NCBI GenBank assembly: GCA_029891385.1
Contig: CM057228.1
Span: 53,469,783 to 53,533,782 of the forward strand
Reading direction: 5' to 3'
Source: Erythroxylum novogranatense
Lineage: Eukaryota > Streptophyta > Magnoliopsida > Malpighiales > Erythroxylaceae
Length of the DNA: 64,000 nucleotides
This document shows positions 22,920-34,894 of this stretch, one piece after another (position 1 is the first letter of the stretch; each line of letters begins with the position of its first letter). The translations under genes were made by a program, and so were the position numbers. The notes under the pieces were generated by a model that saw only the letters and a list, made by a program, of their open reading frames with translations, made no database searches and had not been told where the DNA came from.

Positions 22920-25554
22920 AGATTGGCAAATTTCAATCTTCAATTTAAAGTTAAAATTGATACTTTTTGTAAAGTGATTCGCAATGTCTTGGTGCAAAAA
23001 GGTGAATTTATAAGCTTAAAGAATCAAACCTAATAAATGTTAACAAATGGTACTTGGAGATGGTGGTAGTACTACATTATCTTGATGCTTGATGAGTTTA
23101 CCTATTATTGGGGAAAATCATAGCAATGATGCCTTTATATGTCTTCTAGAGTAATATATTTTAATAAGTGAAAGATGATGTTATCAAGTAAAGTACTTAC
23201 AACTATGATAATTTGGCATTTAATTCATGATAAAGAGAGTCTATAGGTTAAGTAGATGGAAGAGGAATACTTTAAAAGTGGAAGCTTTCTATATAGCCTA
23301 CGCTAACGCTTTCTTCATTCACTAAACACCTATTGAAGCTCAAAGACAATATTGTCTCTTAAATGAAGTATTTGATAAGAAAGGGAAAAAGCAAGGTTTT
23401 GGTTGGACGATTTATATTCTTTAGTTGGCATATAATTTTGTTTCCTTAATTCTTCTTACATTCATTATTTGTGTGATGCTTAACATGCCTAGAAATTGAT
23501 AAGATCTTGTAAGAGTTTTAAGTCATTTTCAACATACAAAACTCTATGGTAAACAATATTCATTGAATCAGGTTTGACATATGGAAATATCTGTACTATA
23601 TATAGATGAAAGAGGAGGATAAATAGTAATGAATGGTCATCCTACAGATCTATGAGTATAATAATATATACAAACTAAAGAAAAACTTTCATACATACTA
23701 ATAATAGATACCTTTAAAGTATCTACTTGGTAAAACTCATTTTCATACAAAAAATTCTGAAATGGCATAGAGAAACAAGAGTAGCCTTAAAGAGTACTTC
23801 CTATTAGAATACATAGGTTTTTGTCAAAGGACGTGTCCATAAATTTGGCACAATTAGGTTAACAAAAACAATTATGATGTAAGATACATAAACTAGAAGA
23901 CTTGAAAAAATGGAAGAAGATATAACTTTGATTCTTTGTAAGTTTTAATGAGTTTTTCCACCATCATTCTTTAATGTTATGCATTTTGTAGTTTATTTAC
24001 CATAAAAGACAAAACTTTGTGAAACTGTTTAATTTCGATGGATGTTCTTGATAAAAAGGTAATATGTATTCACTTCTACATTTTTTCATCTTTTGTTATT
24101 ATTTAGTAGCAAATGATAATCTTTTAAACTTTTTTTAGGTTTTTACGCTCTAAGACAAATGTTTCAACCTCTACATATAAGGCAATCATTAAACAAGTTC
24201 AAAAGGAAAACAGGAAGCTTAAAGCTGCATTACAAGTTGAAGTAATCATGGGAAAAGAAACTTAAGTACAATTAGCGAATCATGGTATGTTATTTAAAAT
24301 GTTACTTGTCTCAAATTATGATGGAAATGAAGAGGAAAGTGAAGGGTATTAATTCTATCTCATAGCCTCATTCTATCACTTCTTGTATATACTATAATTT
24401 AATTTTAATTCTTTTCTCCGATTATAAAATGGATAAAATGTAACTAATTAATGATTATGTTATGAATGGTAAAGTTATATGGTGTTTGCTTTAATTACAA
24501 CCAAATAATTAGGTCACCATACTTCTATTTGATTTTAACCAACCTTACTATTTGTTACAAGTTTATGGACTTAAACAACACTAAGTAGTTATTTGAGTTA
24601 TGCTCAAATGTTTTTGTAATTTGAGCATCTTTGTCAGTATGTCAGACATATTTCAATTTGTGAAGTGTATCTATTTATTATGTTGTCTACAAGGATTGCT
24701 CAAACTTGTATAGGAATAAATGATCATCCTTTAGTGTAATATTTCTTTTTTTGGTACAATTTGATGATATTATATAATTTTACTTTATATATGGAATACT
24801 CAATATTTTTACAGTGTCTACTTTCATATGTTTGTTGTTCTAGGTTATGGCGACAAAGGGCCATATGTATTAGCCATCTCTCCGCATTTAAAATATACTA
24901 TATCTCAGATTATCTTATTTCAAACGGGCTTAAATGTTCTTTTTCCTCATTTCGATTTATATAGTTATATGTTTTGTTATTTAAGAATAGTAGATAACAT
25001 GCGAAACTTGCTAAAGAGACCATTCACAAGACTTATAGTGGGTTTGATAGTAGTGAAATGTTAACCATACAATTAAATTAACTAATTTATATTTATTTAA
25101 ACTTTAAATGAATTTCACTATTATGACAAGATTCTAGACTAGCAATTGTAACAAAAAAGACAAAATATTAGCAATATCAACAAGCAAACTTGAAATAGAA
25201 TAAGTGATAGTGACTAGAAAGAAATTTTCTACACATTGAAAACAAAACAAACAAACAAACACTTCCAATCTCTAGCCATTACATGGATGAACTATCGAAA
25301 TAAATTCAAGATAGATCAATAAGAAAATGCTTTCATCCTGATCTCATACGATATACAATGAAATCAATTTTTAATAATTTCATCAATCAGCATACTTAAG
25401 AAACACTTTTTAATCATAAATTAGCATTACACGAGCTAAAGTCTCATAACCATTTAAATTTTCCTTCAACCAAATGTTTAACTTTAACATTAAAATTTAA
25501 ACTTGATCAATGGAACTCTAATGATAAGATGAAAACTCAACAAAATCTAAATAA

Positions 25555-25588
<34 letters not shown>

Positions 25589-26430
25589 GATGTATATATA
25601 TATATATATTTATTATCCTATGTAAAAATTAGCTCTAGATAAAAAATAGATAGCTATAATAAACATCATACATTAAAAATTAATTGCTTGCCAAAATAAG
25701 TTCCATATACACAAACGACTAGTCTCAATGTGCATCAATTACAAAAATAGCTAGGCATAACAACGTTAGTGTATTTTTCTTTTCTTTTTTTTCTTTATTT
25801 TGGTCTTTATTTCAATTGGCTATTATGACTATCAAGAGCATTATCATGTATCTATTTGAACATTTTCTTGCTTTTATGCCTTATGCAAATGACTTAATTA
25901 GCTATCTTAATTAAATAAGTAGGAGGTAAATACTACATAGACAAAAATGTAAATCATCTCAATATTTAATATTTAATTTAACAGATAAAATTTTAAATTT
26001 TAATAAGAACATTATAAATCACCTCAATTTCAAAAGGAATACACGATAATTTGTTAATATTACTTAAATTAGATTTTTCATGTCAATCTAAATTATTAAT
26101 TTAGTAAACAATTCAACCGAAAGGCATAATTTATGAATCATTATATATTTAATAATTTAATTAACATATATTTAGATCATCTCGAGAATCTCCTTTATTC
26201 CTACTTTTTCAATATAGTTTTTAATTTTAAGAAAAATTCAATATTAATATAACATGACCAACGAACATTCTATCAGAAACAAATTAATTCACAAAATCAA
26301 ACAAAAAGATACGCAAAAGAAGGATATATCACATTCAAGAAAAGAAGGGATTAAAGTGAAACGATTTTCGTGTTCATTACCACTATTAAACTAGATAAAG
26401 TAAATAGAGAACTTAATCCAAGAGTATTTC
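22920..26430. other. Unexplained 3.5 kb inside CACTA-1
   Basis: AT-rich DNA lies between the duplicated upstream region and the GC-rich first exon. A CACTA subterminal-like word (tttcggtcggtatttcc) occurs at 22899-22915, far from either end, and again near 26845. Short plus-strand exon-like pieces exist: about 24140-24260 reads as a Lys/Gln-rich coiled-coil stretch after a TTTTTTTAG acceptor, and about 24838-24890 reads VLGYGDKGPYVLAIS. I recognise neither. It could be a very long first intron, an inserted element or captured gene fragments. Confidence 0.4.
25555..25611. repeat. (CATA)n/(TA)n microsatellite inside CACTA-1
   Basis: About eight catacata units run into tatatata. It is a simple repeat with no coding content. 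Confidence 0.85.
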
Positions 26431-26483
26431 TAACTAATTTCTAACCCGTATGAGTTGGGTCATCGGGGAGGGAGGAGAACTTA

Positions 26484-26720
26484 CCATTGCCGAAGGAGAC
26501 GAGGAGGAGGAGCGACGGTGGCAAGCGCCGGACGACGAGCAACAACCGGCGACCAACGGAAGAGGAAGAGGCGACGCGCAAGGAGGAAGAACGCCGAAGA
26601 GCAGAGGAAGAAGAAAGAGAGGGCTGCGTCTGCGGGAAGGAGGAGGAAGGACAGACGCAACCCTAAATAACAACCAAACGACGTCGTTTACCTTAAGTGA
26701 GGGGCGCGTATCCGACGTGT
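26484..26720 (-). other. Putative GC-rich 5' non-coding exon of the CACTA-1 transcription unit
   Basis: This is a sharply GC- and purine-rich island in AT-rich DNA next to the right subterminal repeats. On the minus strand it ends with CGGCAATG/GTAAGTTCTCC, a good splice donor at 26483. It has frames on both strands, but their Arg/Ser/Pro-rich products look like composition artefacts. The most economical reading is the first exon (5' UTR) of the transposase transcript, followed by a long intron. This is inference. Confidence 0.5.
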
Positions 26721-26898
26721 TCACCGACGCCTTCACCGACGGAAATAGTCGTCGGTACATATTTCTGTCACATTCAGCGACCGAATGGTTTTCGGTCGCA
26801 AAATGTTTAACGATAACCCAATTTTCCCGCCAGATACGTTTTTTCGGTCGGTATTTCCAACGGTTTACATACCGTCGGTATATTTCCGTCGCTATTCC
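26715..26898. repeat. Right subterminal repeats of CACTA-1
   Basis: The words ACCGACG, CGTCGGT, CGACCGAA, TTCGGTCG and CCGTCGGTA repeat in both orientations, mirroring the left subterminal region. Confidence 0.83.
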
Positions 26899-26903
26899 TC
26901 ATT

Positions 26904-26915
26904 TTCCTTGTAGTG
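26904..26915 (-). repeat. Right terminal inverted repeat of CACTA-1
   Basis: The reverse complement reads CACTACAAGGAA, one mismatch from the left end. It is followed by the AAT target duplication (26916-26918). Confidence 0.92.
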
Positions 26916-26918
26916 AAT

Positions 26919-28200
26919 AAAGTAAAAATTAATTCTATAGTCTATGTTTAATTAAAATATTATATGATGAAATGATTGAATTATATGAAAATCATGCACA
27001 GAAAGATTAGTCAAAACTACTTTGATATTCTGAAATATTTATGTGTCCATAATACATAGCTAGACACCAATCTTGATACAGGGAAGCTTAATTTTAATTA
27101 AAGAAGAAATTAAAGGAATTTAATTTAACTAATTTTGAATATGGTTTAGACTTATAATTTATATCTATTACTAACATATTTAAGAACATAATGAGTCACA
27201 CATAAAAACTAGATTTAAGAGAGACAATATGTTTTAGTCAAATTAAAATTGATTATAAAGTTTAAGAAATTTTATGAGAAATTATGATCAGATATTTAAT
27301 AAATTAAGATCAAATGTTTTTGAATATTGTTAAAAACCAAGCACTTGTACAACTATGGTACTTAAAAGAATCAATTTTAAGAATAGTTAAAAGGAAATAA
27401 CAAGAAAATTATCAAGTTTTACAATAAAATACAAATTATGATTAATGATTTATTATATTTTAAGCTTTATCATATTATATTATAGAATTTAAGTGCATGA
27501 CTTTCGGATAATCAAACAAAAAGATTTCATTTGTGTGCGTGATGAGATCATAATTCGATTTTCCAATAATGAAATGTAATCGTCACTACCTTCCTCATCA
27601 TCAAATACTTGAAACGAAAAGAAGGATTACACAAATATTCATTTACGAAGACCCTCAACCCGTCATATGGTTCTTGCTTGTTCTTCTTTTGATTATTGGT
27701 CAACAATATCATGAGCTCATGATTCTTTGTTCATGCATGTATAAGATGAGGCAAAAATAAGAACTTGAAATGGGTTTCCTCGCCTCTCTCGGTCCTCGCA
27801 CTCGCAGTTATGATGTCTTGTTCCAGTTGGGTGGTGCGTTTTTCCTTTTCTGGAGTCAAGTGTGAAGATGAAAAGGTGAGAAAATTTTCCAAGCTTCAAA
27901 AGTAGAAATGATTATGTGAGATAGGTGGGTGAGGCAGCCATTGATTCCAGCAATTTAGTGAAGGAGAAAGCTCAAACCCTTCAATCAAGTGGACCATCCT
28001 TGCAGCGTAATGTTACTTCACATCAATATCAGTCACGCTTGTGAAATTTGAAGTGCTCTTTTCCCAACTAAACTCTTTCAATTACAAACCTTAAATCTTC
28101 ATTAAAACCAGAAAGAAAGAAAAAAAAAGAAGTGGTGAATATTCTCTAGACCCATTTGGTGAGCACATTGAAAAAGGCATACAAACAAACACCTAATAGA
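26919..28200. other. AT-rich stretch between CACTA-1 and the RING gene
   Basis: No convincing gene. The first part may continue the old copia LTR split by CACTA-1, but similarity is too low to prove. The 27541-28000 part has short frames without recognisable motifs. Confidence 0.4.
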
Positions 28201-28924
28201 GAGAGTAAGACAAGGACCTGATTTCTCTCCTCTCCTGTCATTTCAAGATATGCTCCATATTAAATGTATATTTATTTATATAAGAATTAAATGATCTTTT
28301 TTATCTTAATTTATCAAAAAATGTGAAAAGGATACAAATAAAAATCAAGATATTTGTTATATAAATTTTTGAGATATAATATGTTAGAAGAATATTTTAT
28401 AATTTAATAAAATTTATATTCCATAAATTTTGCACGGCTTCATATCACCACACCAACTAAGACGTGTCTACATAAATAAATGGTTGAGATTAGCCGAGAC
28501 AACAGAGAATTTGAGGTGCACACCAACCCTGTGCCATTTGAAGCATAACCATAAATTTCAGTAGATCCACAATTGACGTAATAAATATTAGGATCTACAA
28601 TTGAAACGCACAAAGCTTCCGAGGGTACCTTCGTCTTTTTCTCTATTCTCAATTCCTAACCTGCGCATTACTGTACCTTGTAATTTTTGGAGCCTAATTG
28701 CGTCTGTCGTTGGGTTTTCCACTTGCTATCCATCTCCCACAAATTAGGCTTTTTTCCTCTTCTATTTGGTTTTGTCCTCTCGTCTTCTGTTCTTATGAAA
28801 GCTTTGATCATTTGTTAGTGCGACGAAGCACTATCTGTCTTTTGTGGATTTTGAAGAAGAAATATTACTAATAGGTGGCGCTTTTGAGTGTTGTGGGTGT
28901 GAGGTTGTTGCAATTGTAGTGGGG
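28201..28924 (+). promoter_or_regulatory. Presumed promoter and 5' UTR of the RING-finger gene
   Basis: A CT-rich stretch at 28640-28800 just before the start codon fits a plant 5' UTR. No TATA box or other core element could be placed with confidence. An upstream in-frame ATG at 28844 is possible but encodes a poorly constrained hydrophobic extension. Confidence 0.4.
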
Positions 28925-31900
28925 ATGACAGATTTTCAACAAATACAGCAAAAACCTGATTCCGCAGACCAAGCTCATAATGAGTTCCAGCTGCGATTGG
29001 AGGAATTGATGCGTGGCCACTTGGATGATTGTATGTCATATGCCTCTTGCAGCTCTACTCGTAATCCAGAGGATGAGGATAATGAGGGGGATCAGCTTGT
29101 GCGTCGGAGAAGAAGATCTGATCTTGAGGGTGATGACTTGGCCGAGTCATCAGCAGCAAGGCGGCGTCACTCGCGGATTCTGAGTCGGTGGGCTGCTCGC
29201 CATGCTCAAGAGATGATCACCACTATGGAGAGGAGGAATCGGGAGTCCGAGTTGATGGCACTCGCGGGCCTACACACTGTGTCAATGCTTGATTCATCAT
29301 TTCTGAGAGAGTCGCATTCACCAACTTCACAGCGGCAGGGTGCGGTAGAAAGACCGAGCAGTCAGGCTTCCACAATTTTGCAAATGTGGCGGGAGCTTGA
29401 GGATGAACATTTGTTAAATAGAGCAAGGGGGAGATTGAGGCAGCAAAGAAGGGCGGAGTCCACTACAAACATTTCTAGCACAAATATGTCAGAGAGCCAC
29501 CAAGGAAGTCTGGGAGATGCGACTGAGAGTGAGAATGAATTTGGGCCTTGGCCACATGAGAGAGTGGGGTCACAGAATGAAGGTGTTGATAATAATGGGT
29601 CTAGCAGGGAGCAATCTCCTGATCTTGGTGAAGGTGAGAGGGATAGGGTGAGGCACATTGTTCGGGGCTGGATGGACAGTAGCATTAGTGATCACAATTC
29701 TAATGTATCCCAAAGGAATGGCAATCCTAGCGCGGAATGGCTCGGTGAACCAGAGCGTGAGAGGGTTAGGATTGTCAGAGACTGGGTGCAAATAACAAGT
29801 GAACAGCGAGGAACTCGTCGACAACAGAGGGAAGACCTTGGTGCTGGAGTCGATCCACAGGTTCACCAATCCCATGATGTCTCAGCAGCTGACCATGACG
29901 AAGGTCAGGCTGAGCATATTCGTAGGGACATGCTGAGGTTGCGTGGACGACAAGCTCTTATTGATTTACTTGTTAGAATTGACAGGGAAAGACAGAGGGA
30001 GCTTCAGGGTTTACTAGAGCATCGTGCTGTATCTGATTTTGCCCATCGTAATCGCATTCAGGTTAGTTTATAGTCTCTCTCTCTCTCTCTCTCTCTCGCT
30101 ATATATATATATATATATATGTCCGTGTGTCTGTGTGCTGCGTACCCTGTTAGTAGATTGTGCTTTGGGAGGATTTAGATGATAATAAGGAAGAGGACTA
30201 CTAGTAACATTCTCATGTTTTCCAGTCATTGTTAAGAGGTAGATTCTTGCGAAATGAAAGAACAATTGAGGATGAGAGACCACCTTCCATGGCTGCTAGT
30301 GAACTAGTTCAACTAAGACAACGACACACTGTTTCTGGCTTAAGGTATGTATTTTTACCAGTCAACGGCATTGGTCTTCAGGGCAATGCTCTAGTCATCA
30401 CTGCTATTGATCCTGGGTGCATTATACCGTTATCAAACGTTGTTACTTATCTTACTCCAAAGATAGTTCGCTGTCTATTAATTCATGATTGGAGAATTGG
30501 AATGCTGATGTCATTTATCTTCAACATATTTTATGGCTGGTCTGGTGAATTTAGCCACACATTATCTTTGCGCTAAAGTATAACCCCTCATAGCAAATAT
30601 GGCGCAGTACTGAATTGTTTACAAAATTAATATTTCTCTTTGGAACAAACAACGTTTGGAACTGTTATAGGTTGTAAGTTTTGGTCCATACATCATATAC
30701 CATCGTATAAATGATGTTGTTGGCATTTTCAAAGATTATATGAGATATGGATGCCTCACTGCAATCTTCTTAATCGGCTCAAAACCTTAATAACTAGGTT
30801 TACCACTTTAAATCTAATCAGCATTCATCCTTAATATACCCATTGCTTTTCCAGACATCACTGGGATGAGGTATTATCTAAATTGCAACTTTTCTTCATC
30901 TTCTTGATCTTCTGATAGAACCCTATTTAAGGATGTTACTTGATCTTGGATCTTGGAAGAACACTAACTGGCTTGAACTGAATTTCACGGCAAAATTTCT
31001 GTTCTCTTGCTACGACTCTTTGTCTCCTTTTCCTTGTGTTTTTATTTCTTGCTCCTTTTCATATATGAAAACATTGGTGGCATCCAATTGTTTTCTTTTT
31101 GTAGGTCAACGTTATTTCCTTCATGTAACTTGTTTGTTTGCTTTAGAGTGAACTTTACTTCTTTCCTAATTATGATCTTCTCAATTTGGCTTGTTAAGAT
31201 GTGAGCTTTCTGTAAACTGCTGTTGTGCAATGTGAAAAGGCATTGTCACCTGATTTTCCTAATAGAGAACTCCTTATTTCAGGGAAGGGTTCCACTCAAG
31301 GTTAGAACATATTGTTCATGGTCAAGTAAGTCCCCATTCTGATACCCCATCTAATAATAATATTAATGATTCTAGAAATGCTCGAACTCAAATAAGCACC
31401 TCACAGGATACCCGACATGAAGACAATGAGCAATCACAGCCTAGAAATCCAGATAGTCATGTCCATCAGTTACCTAATCATACAGACAGCGTTGAGAGCA
31501 TTACAGTTGATAACACGAATTGGCAGGGATCTGGCGATCAGGCGGATGGCTGGCAGGAAAGAAATTCAGGTGATGACAGACTAGAATGGCAACAGTCAGA
31601 TCCCAATCAACCAAATGAATGGGGGGAGGTTAGTGCAGAACCTTTGGACGGAAATTGGCAGCAATCTTCACTGGATGATTGGCCCCAGGAAACACCTAGA
31701 GATGTACACAATGAACAAGGTCATCCATTGGATGTCCGAGAAGCTGTTGAAAGTTGGACAAATGGACCTTCTGATCCCCCTAGAAGTCACCGCTCCTTCA
31801 TGAGAAGATTGAATAGATTTAATCCACCTGATGATGATAATGTGTACAGCATGGAACTTAGGGAGCTTTTGAGCAGGTACTTTCAAAAGCTATTTTTAGT

Positions 31901-33395
31901 TATATGGACTGATCACAAGTGACCATAAATCCTTTCAGCATCACAATTTTAAGGTCAATGCCTTAAATTCGGAATCATTAATTGTTTATGAGTGGGATTC
32001 AGATGATAAAAATTTCTGTTCATCTTACAGGAGAAGTGTGTCAAATTTACTTCACAGTGGGTTTCGTGAAAGTCTGGACCAACTGATACAATCATATGTT
32101 GAAAGGCAAGGCCATACTCCTACTGATTGGGATCTGCGCAGAAATTTGTCAACATCAAATCCGTTTTCACCTGAGCAGGATGATGAACAGCAGAGAGATG
32201 AACAAAATGAAGACCAGCGAGATGTCATGCAACGGCCTTCATTGGTTCCACCATCTCCACCAATGCCCCCAGCCCAGCCACTTTGGCACCAGCACTTGCA
32301 TCACAATAGATGGTCTCGCCATAGCATGCAACGATCTGAACTTGTATGTCATCTTTCCGAACTTGGAATATTCTTCTTGTTCGTTAATGAAGCGGTAGTC
32401 TTTAAAACGTTAAAGAGTTTCTTGATTGAATAGTCTGGCACTATATGTGTTTATTTTGCACTTTGAATGACTTCTAGTGGTGACTTGTGAACAAACAATG
32501 GAAACAAAATTATGGGATGCTTCTTTTGTTTAGTATTGATGTAGAAAACCATCAGCCATCTCCAATGTAATGATTGCCATGATAATCGTAATTTCTCTTC
32601 CAGTTCTCATAGTACTAGAATCTCATGGGAATTTTTTCTTTAATTTTTTGGGTTTGATTTGCATTATAAAAGTTGAAGTGTTAATGGTGGTTGAACACTT
32701 CTCAACTTATCACTCGCATTTTCTTGGAAGTTGTTTTTGAATGTTATGCATCATGTTTATTCCACTCTTCAACAATATGAGAAGAGAGCTTTCCCCGAGT
32801 TTTCTACCAATATTCTGAATGTAGATGCTGAAACGTGACAGGAGTGGGAGATGATTAATGATTTGAGAGCAGACATGGGTAGACTACAACAAGGAATGAG
32901 CCGCATGCAGAGGATGTTGGAGGCTTGCATGGACATGCAACTTGAGTTGCAGCGCTCTGTGAGACAGGAAGTCTCTGCAGCACTTAATAGGTCACCTGAT
33001 GACAATAAAGGTTTTTTCGTTTTTTTTTTTCTTGTCAATCAAAATAACAGAAAGTGATTATAATTCTTGAAAAAAAATTCACTTAGCAATTTGTTAACCG
33101 TGTCGCAGCAGAGACATCTGAAGATGGATCTAAATGGGATCATGCGAGGAAAGGGACATGCTGCGTTTGTTGTGATAGTCACATAGATTCTCTGTTGTAC
33201 AGGTACCAGTTTCTAACATGGGGAAATGATTTTGTTTTTTTTTTTCTTTTCTTAGACGTGGAATTGTTTTCTGGCAGATGTGGTCACATGTGCACTTGTT
33301 CAAAATGTGCAAATGAGTTAAATAGAGGAGGAGGTAAGTGCCCACTGTGCCGTGCGCCCATTGTGGAAGTGATTCGAGCATACTCTATACTGTAA
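28925..33395 (+). CDS. RING-finger (C3HC4) protein, probable E3 ubiquitin ligase, seven exons
   Basis: Predicted exons: 28925-30061, 30226-30344, 31283-31876, 32031-32343, 32842-33010, 33109-33202 and 33278-33395. All junctions are GT-AG and phases match, giving 2544 nt, or 847 aa plus stop. The N-terminus [11 protein letters not shown] precedes a conserved-looking [18 protein letters not shown] segment. The middle is low-complexity and charged, with repeated [13 protein letters not shown] / [12 protein letters not shown] units (near residues 240-300) and an [11 protein letters not shown] segment. A short Met/Gln/Leu helix (exon 5) precedes a C-terminal RING: ligands C796, C799, C810, H812, C816, C819, C830 and C833, with CPLCRAPI. 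C-terminal RINGs in this setting usually bind an E2 and transfer ubiquitin. It resembles the uncharacterised plant RING/U-box superfamily, such as Arabidopsis At5g04460 (from memory). The start at 28925 is preferred over 28844. It is the best-preserved host gene here. Confidence 0.9.
30069..30120 (+). repeat. (TC)n-(TA)n microsatellite in intron 1 of the RING gene
   Basis: About a dozen TC units followed by about nine TA units begin eight bases inside the donor site of intron 1. Length polymorphism here could affect splicing of exon 1, but that is speculation. Confidence 0.85.
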
Positions 33396-33672
33396 TTGTA
33401 ATTAATACCTAGTTATTTATTCGAGTTAATTAAAAATGCAACAAAGGAAAGGGAATGGCTTCCTTAATCTATTTCTTCATTCATTCTTTGATTCAGTAAA
33501 TAAAATATTTTGACATTAGCATCCTCTTCTTCTTCTTCCTTTGTTAATTAACATGCCCACAGACTGAGCTGCAGTGTAGGCACTAGGCAGGCAGACATTT
33601 AGCCATATTCAGTAAACCATTCCTTAAGATACAACCATCAAATACCAATCTCCAAAACCCCTAATCTTAATC
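33396..33672. other. Convergent intergenic spacer (RING gene 3' and H2B 3')
   Basis: This 277 bp must hold both polyadenylation regions. An aataaaat stretch lies near 33498-33506. No other feature is seen. Confidence 0.5.
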
Positions 33673-34092
33673 CTAAGAACTAGTAAACTTAGTAACCGCC
33701 TTGGTACCCTCAGAAACAGCGTGCTTGGCCAGCTCCCCCGGTAGGACGAGTCTGACCGCGGTCTGGATCTCGCGAGAGGTGATGGTGGGCTTCTTGTTGT
33801 ACCTGGCAAGTCTAGAAGCTTCCTGAGCAAGCTTCTCGAAGATGTCATTGATGAAGCTGTTCATGATCCCCATGGCTTTGCTGGAGATACCAATATCAGG
33901 GTGCACCTGCTTCAGCACCTTGAATATGTATATCTTATATGTCTCCACGCTCTTCTTCGCCCTCTTCTTCTTCTTGTCGGCACCGCCTTCTTTAGGGAGC
34001 TTCTTCTCCGCTCGCGGCTTCTTCTCCGCCGGAGCTTTCTCCGCTGCTGCTGGCTTTTTCTCCGCCGGCTTCTTATCTGCCTTTGGCGCCAT
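33673..34092 (-). CDS. Histone H2B
   Basis: A single 139-residue open frame without introns, as usual for plant H2B. The N-terminal tail is Lys/Ala/Pro-rich with repeated AEKKP units. The histone fold starts around [21 protein letters not shown] and continues through [38 protein letters not shown] and [21 protein letters not shown]. The C-terminus TKFTSS contains the lysine (K135) equivalent to the mono-ubiquitinated residue. H2B pairs with H2A in the nucleosome core. The promoter has canonical replication-dependent plant histone elements (see 34229-34246). It converges on the RING gene. Confidence 0.98.
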   Translation of the reverse strand: MAPKADKKPAEKKPAAAEKAPAEKKPRAEKKLPKEGGADKKKKRAKKSVETYKIYIFKVLKQVHPDIGISSKAMGIMNSFINDIFEKLAQEASRLARYNKKPTITSREIQTAVRLVLPGELAKHAVSEGTKAVTKFTSS

Positions 34093-34181
34093 AGTGAACT
34101 ACTTGGATAATGAAATAGGGGATTAAAGGATTTAGAACCGCAGAAAGGATTGCGAATGATCGTGTTCGGGTTTGTTTATGC

Positions 34182-34189
34182 TTTATATA
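34182..34189 (-). promoter_or_regulatory. TATA box of the H2B gene
   Basis: TATATAAA on the minus strand, about 90 bp upstream of the H2B ATG. The spacing fits a short plant histone 5' UTR. Confidence 0.8.
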
Positions 34190-34208
34190 GTGCGGGAGAT
34201 GATAGGTG

Positions 34209-34213
34209 ATTGG
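34209..34213 (-). promoter_or_regulatory. CCAAT box of the H2B gene
   Basis: CCAAT on the minus strand (within CAACCAATCACC), between the TATA box and the type I histone element. Confidence 0.7.
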
Positions 34214-34228
34214 TTGATTTAGTTGTCG

Positions 34229-34246
34229 CACGGATCGATGACGTGG
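34229..34246 (-). promoter_or_regulatory. Type I histone promoter element (hexamer plus octamer) of H2B
   Basis: The minus strand reads CCACGTCATCGATCCGTG. The known plant type I element is CCACGTCANCGATCCGCG, so this differs at one octamer base. It joins the ACGTCA hexamer (bZIP/HBP-1 site) to an octamer-like half and is associated with S-phase transcription. It lies about 50 bp upstream of the TATA box. Confidence 0.85.
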
Positions 34247-34584
34247 ACAGCCTTTTAATTGAGAATTGGAGGGAATTTTGAGAAGTTGAAAAGAGTGTGG
34301 GCTTCGGTGCTTTGTTGAATTCACGGTTCTCAATCTCAACCAGGCTAACTTGCTCCCGGTTGAGAGGCGTTTTGTTTTGTTGAGGTTTGGGCCTTGAAAC
34401 TCCATTTCTCTAATATATTCTATTACGGATTCATACTTGACCTTCTCAACTTGATTTAAATTGAGTAACTATTTATAAACCCTGGGTTGTTACAATATTA
34501 ATAAGAATATTAGTTATGATTAATAAATGTATAATTTGAAAAGAATTTGCTTATTATTAGTCATAACTTTATCACAAATTTACG

Positions 34585-34815
34585 GGTTGTTTGGAAACCT
34601 TCGAATTGAATTCATTATTGAATTGAATTCAATTACATTAATAAAGTTGGGATTGAATTCAATTTACACTGTTTGGAACGAATGTAGTAATATTAGAATT
34701 GAATTCAATTACAATCTTTGGAACAAATCCAGTAATATTATAATTGAATTCAATTACATTGAATTCAATTACACTGTTTGGAACAAATCCATTAAAATTA
34801 GAATTGAATTCAATT
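34585..34815. repeat. Tandem repeats of GAATTGAATTCAATTAC with a GTTTGGAAC spacer
   Basis: The dyad GAATTGAATTCAATT or partial forms recur about seven times (near 34602, 34620, 34652, 34695, 34742, 34758, 34801). Spacers share actgtttggaacaaatccagtaatatta, giving a diverged period of about 50-60 bp. It may derive from a MITE, because gttgtttggaa resembles a terminal motif. It has no gene content. Confidence 0.8.
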
Positions 34816-34894
34816 ATTTTATATGACACATTAACCCCGACTAAAAATAATATTATTCAAAATAAAATTATTATAAAATTAGTGATCTTTATTT

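Larger units (their letters stand above)
14402..26915 (-). mobile_element. Complete CACTA (En/Spm) DNA transposon, 12.5 kb, with AAT target duplication
   Basis: The left end reads CACTACAAGAAA (14402-14413) and the right end, reverse complemented, reads CACTACAAGGAA (26904-26915). The flanks are a perfect 3-bp duplication, AAT at 14399-14401 and 26916-26918. Both subterminal regions are dense in CCGACGG/CCGTCGG words. Inside, on the minus strand, are a TNPD-type transposase pseudogene (17868-21545) and a TNPA/Ptta-like pseudogene (15000-16825). The 26.9 kb end is therefore the promoter side. Both genes are broken, so movement would need proteins in trans. It inserted into an old copia LTR. 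Confidence 0.95.

Noticed and set aside
26450..26920. 156-residue plus-strand open frame at the right end of CACTA-1
   Set aside because: It runs through the subterminal repeats and the TIR. Its Arg/Glu/Gly-rich product reflects the GC-rich island, and the opposite strand has the splice donor expected of the transposase transcript.
28844..28924. Upstream ATG at 28844 as the RING protein start
   Set aside because: It is in frame, but the 27-residue hydrophobic extension looks like translated 5' UTR; the Met at 28925 begins a sequence resembling known relatives. It cannot be excluded without transcripts or homologues.
29362..29875. Minus-strand frames of about 100 residues inside the RING gene
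   Set aside because: They are antisense shadows of the well-supported first exon.
34073..34405. 110-residue minus-strand frame upstream of H2B
   Set aside because: It overlaps the H2B start codon and promoter elements (TATA, CCAAT, type I) and has no protein-like conservation signal.
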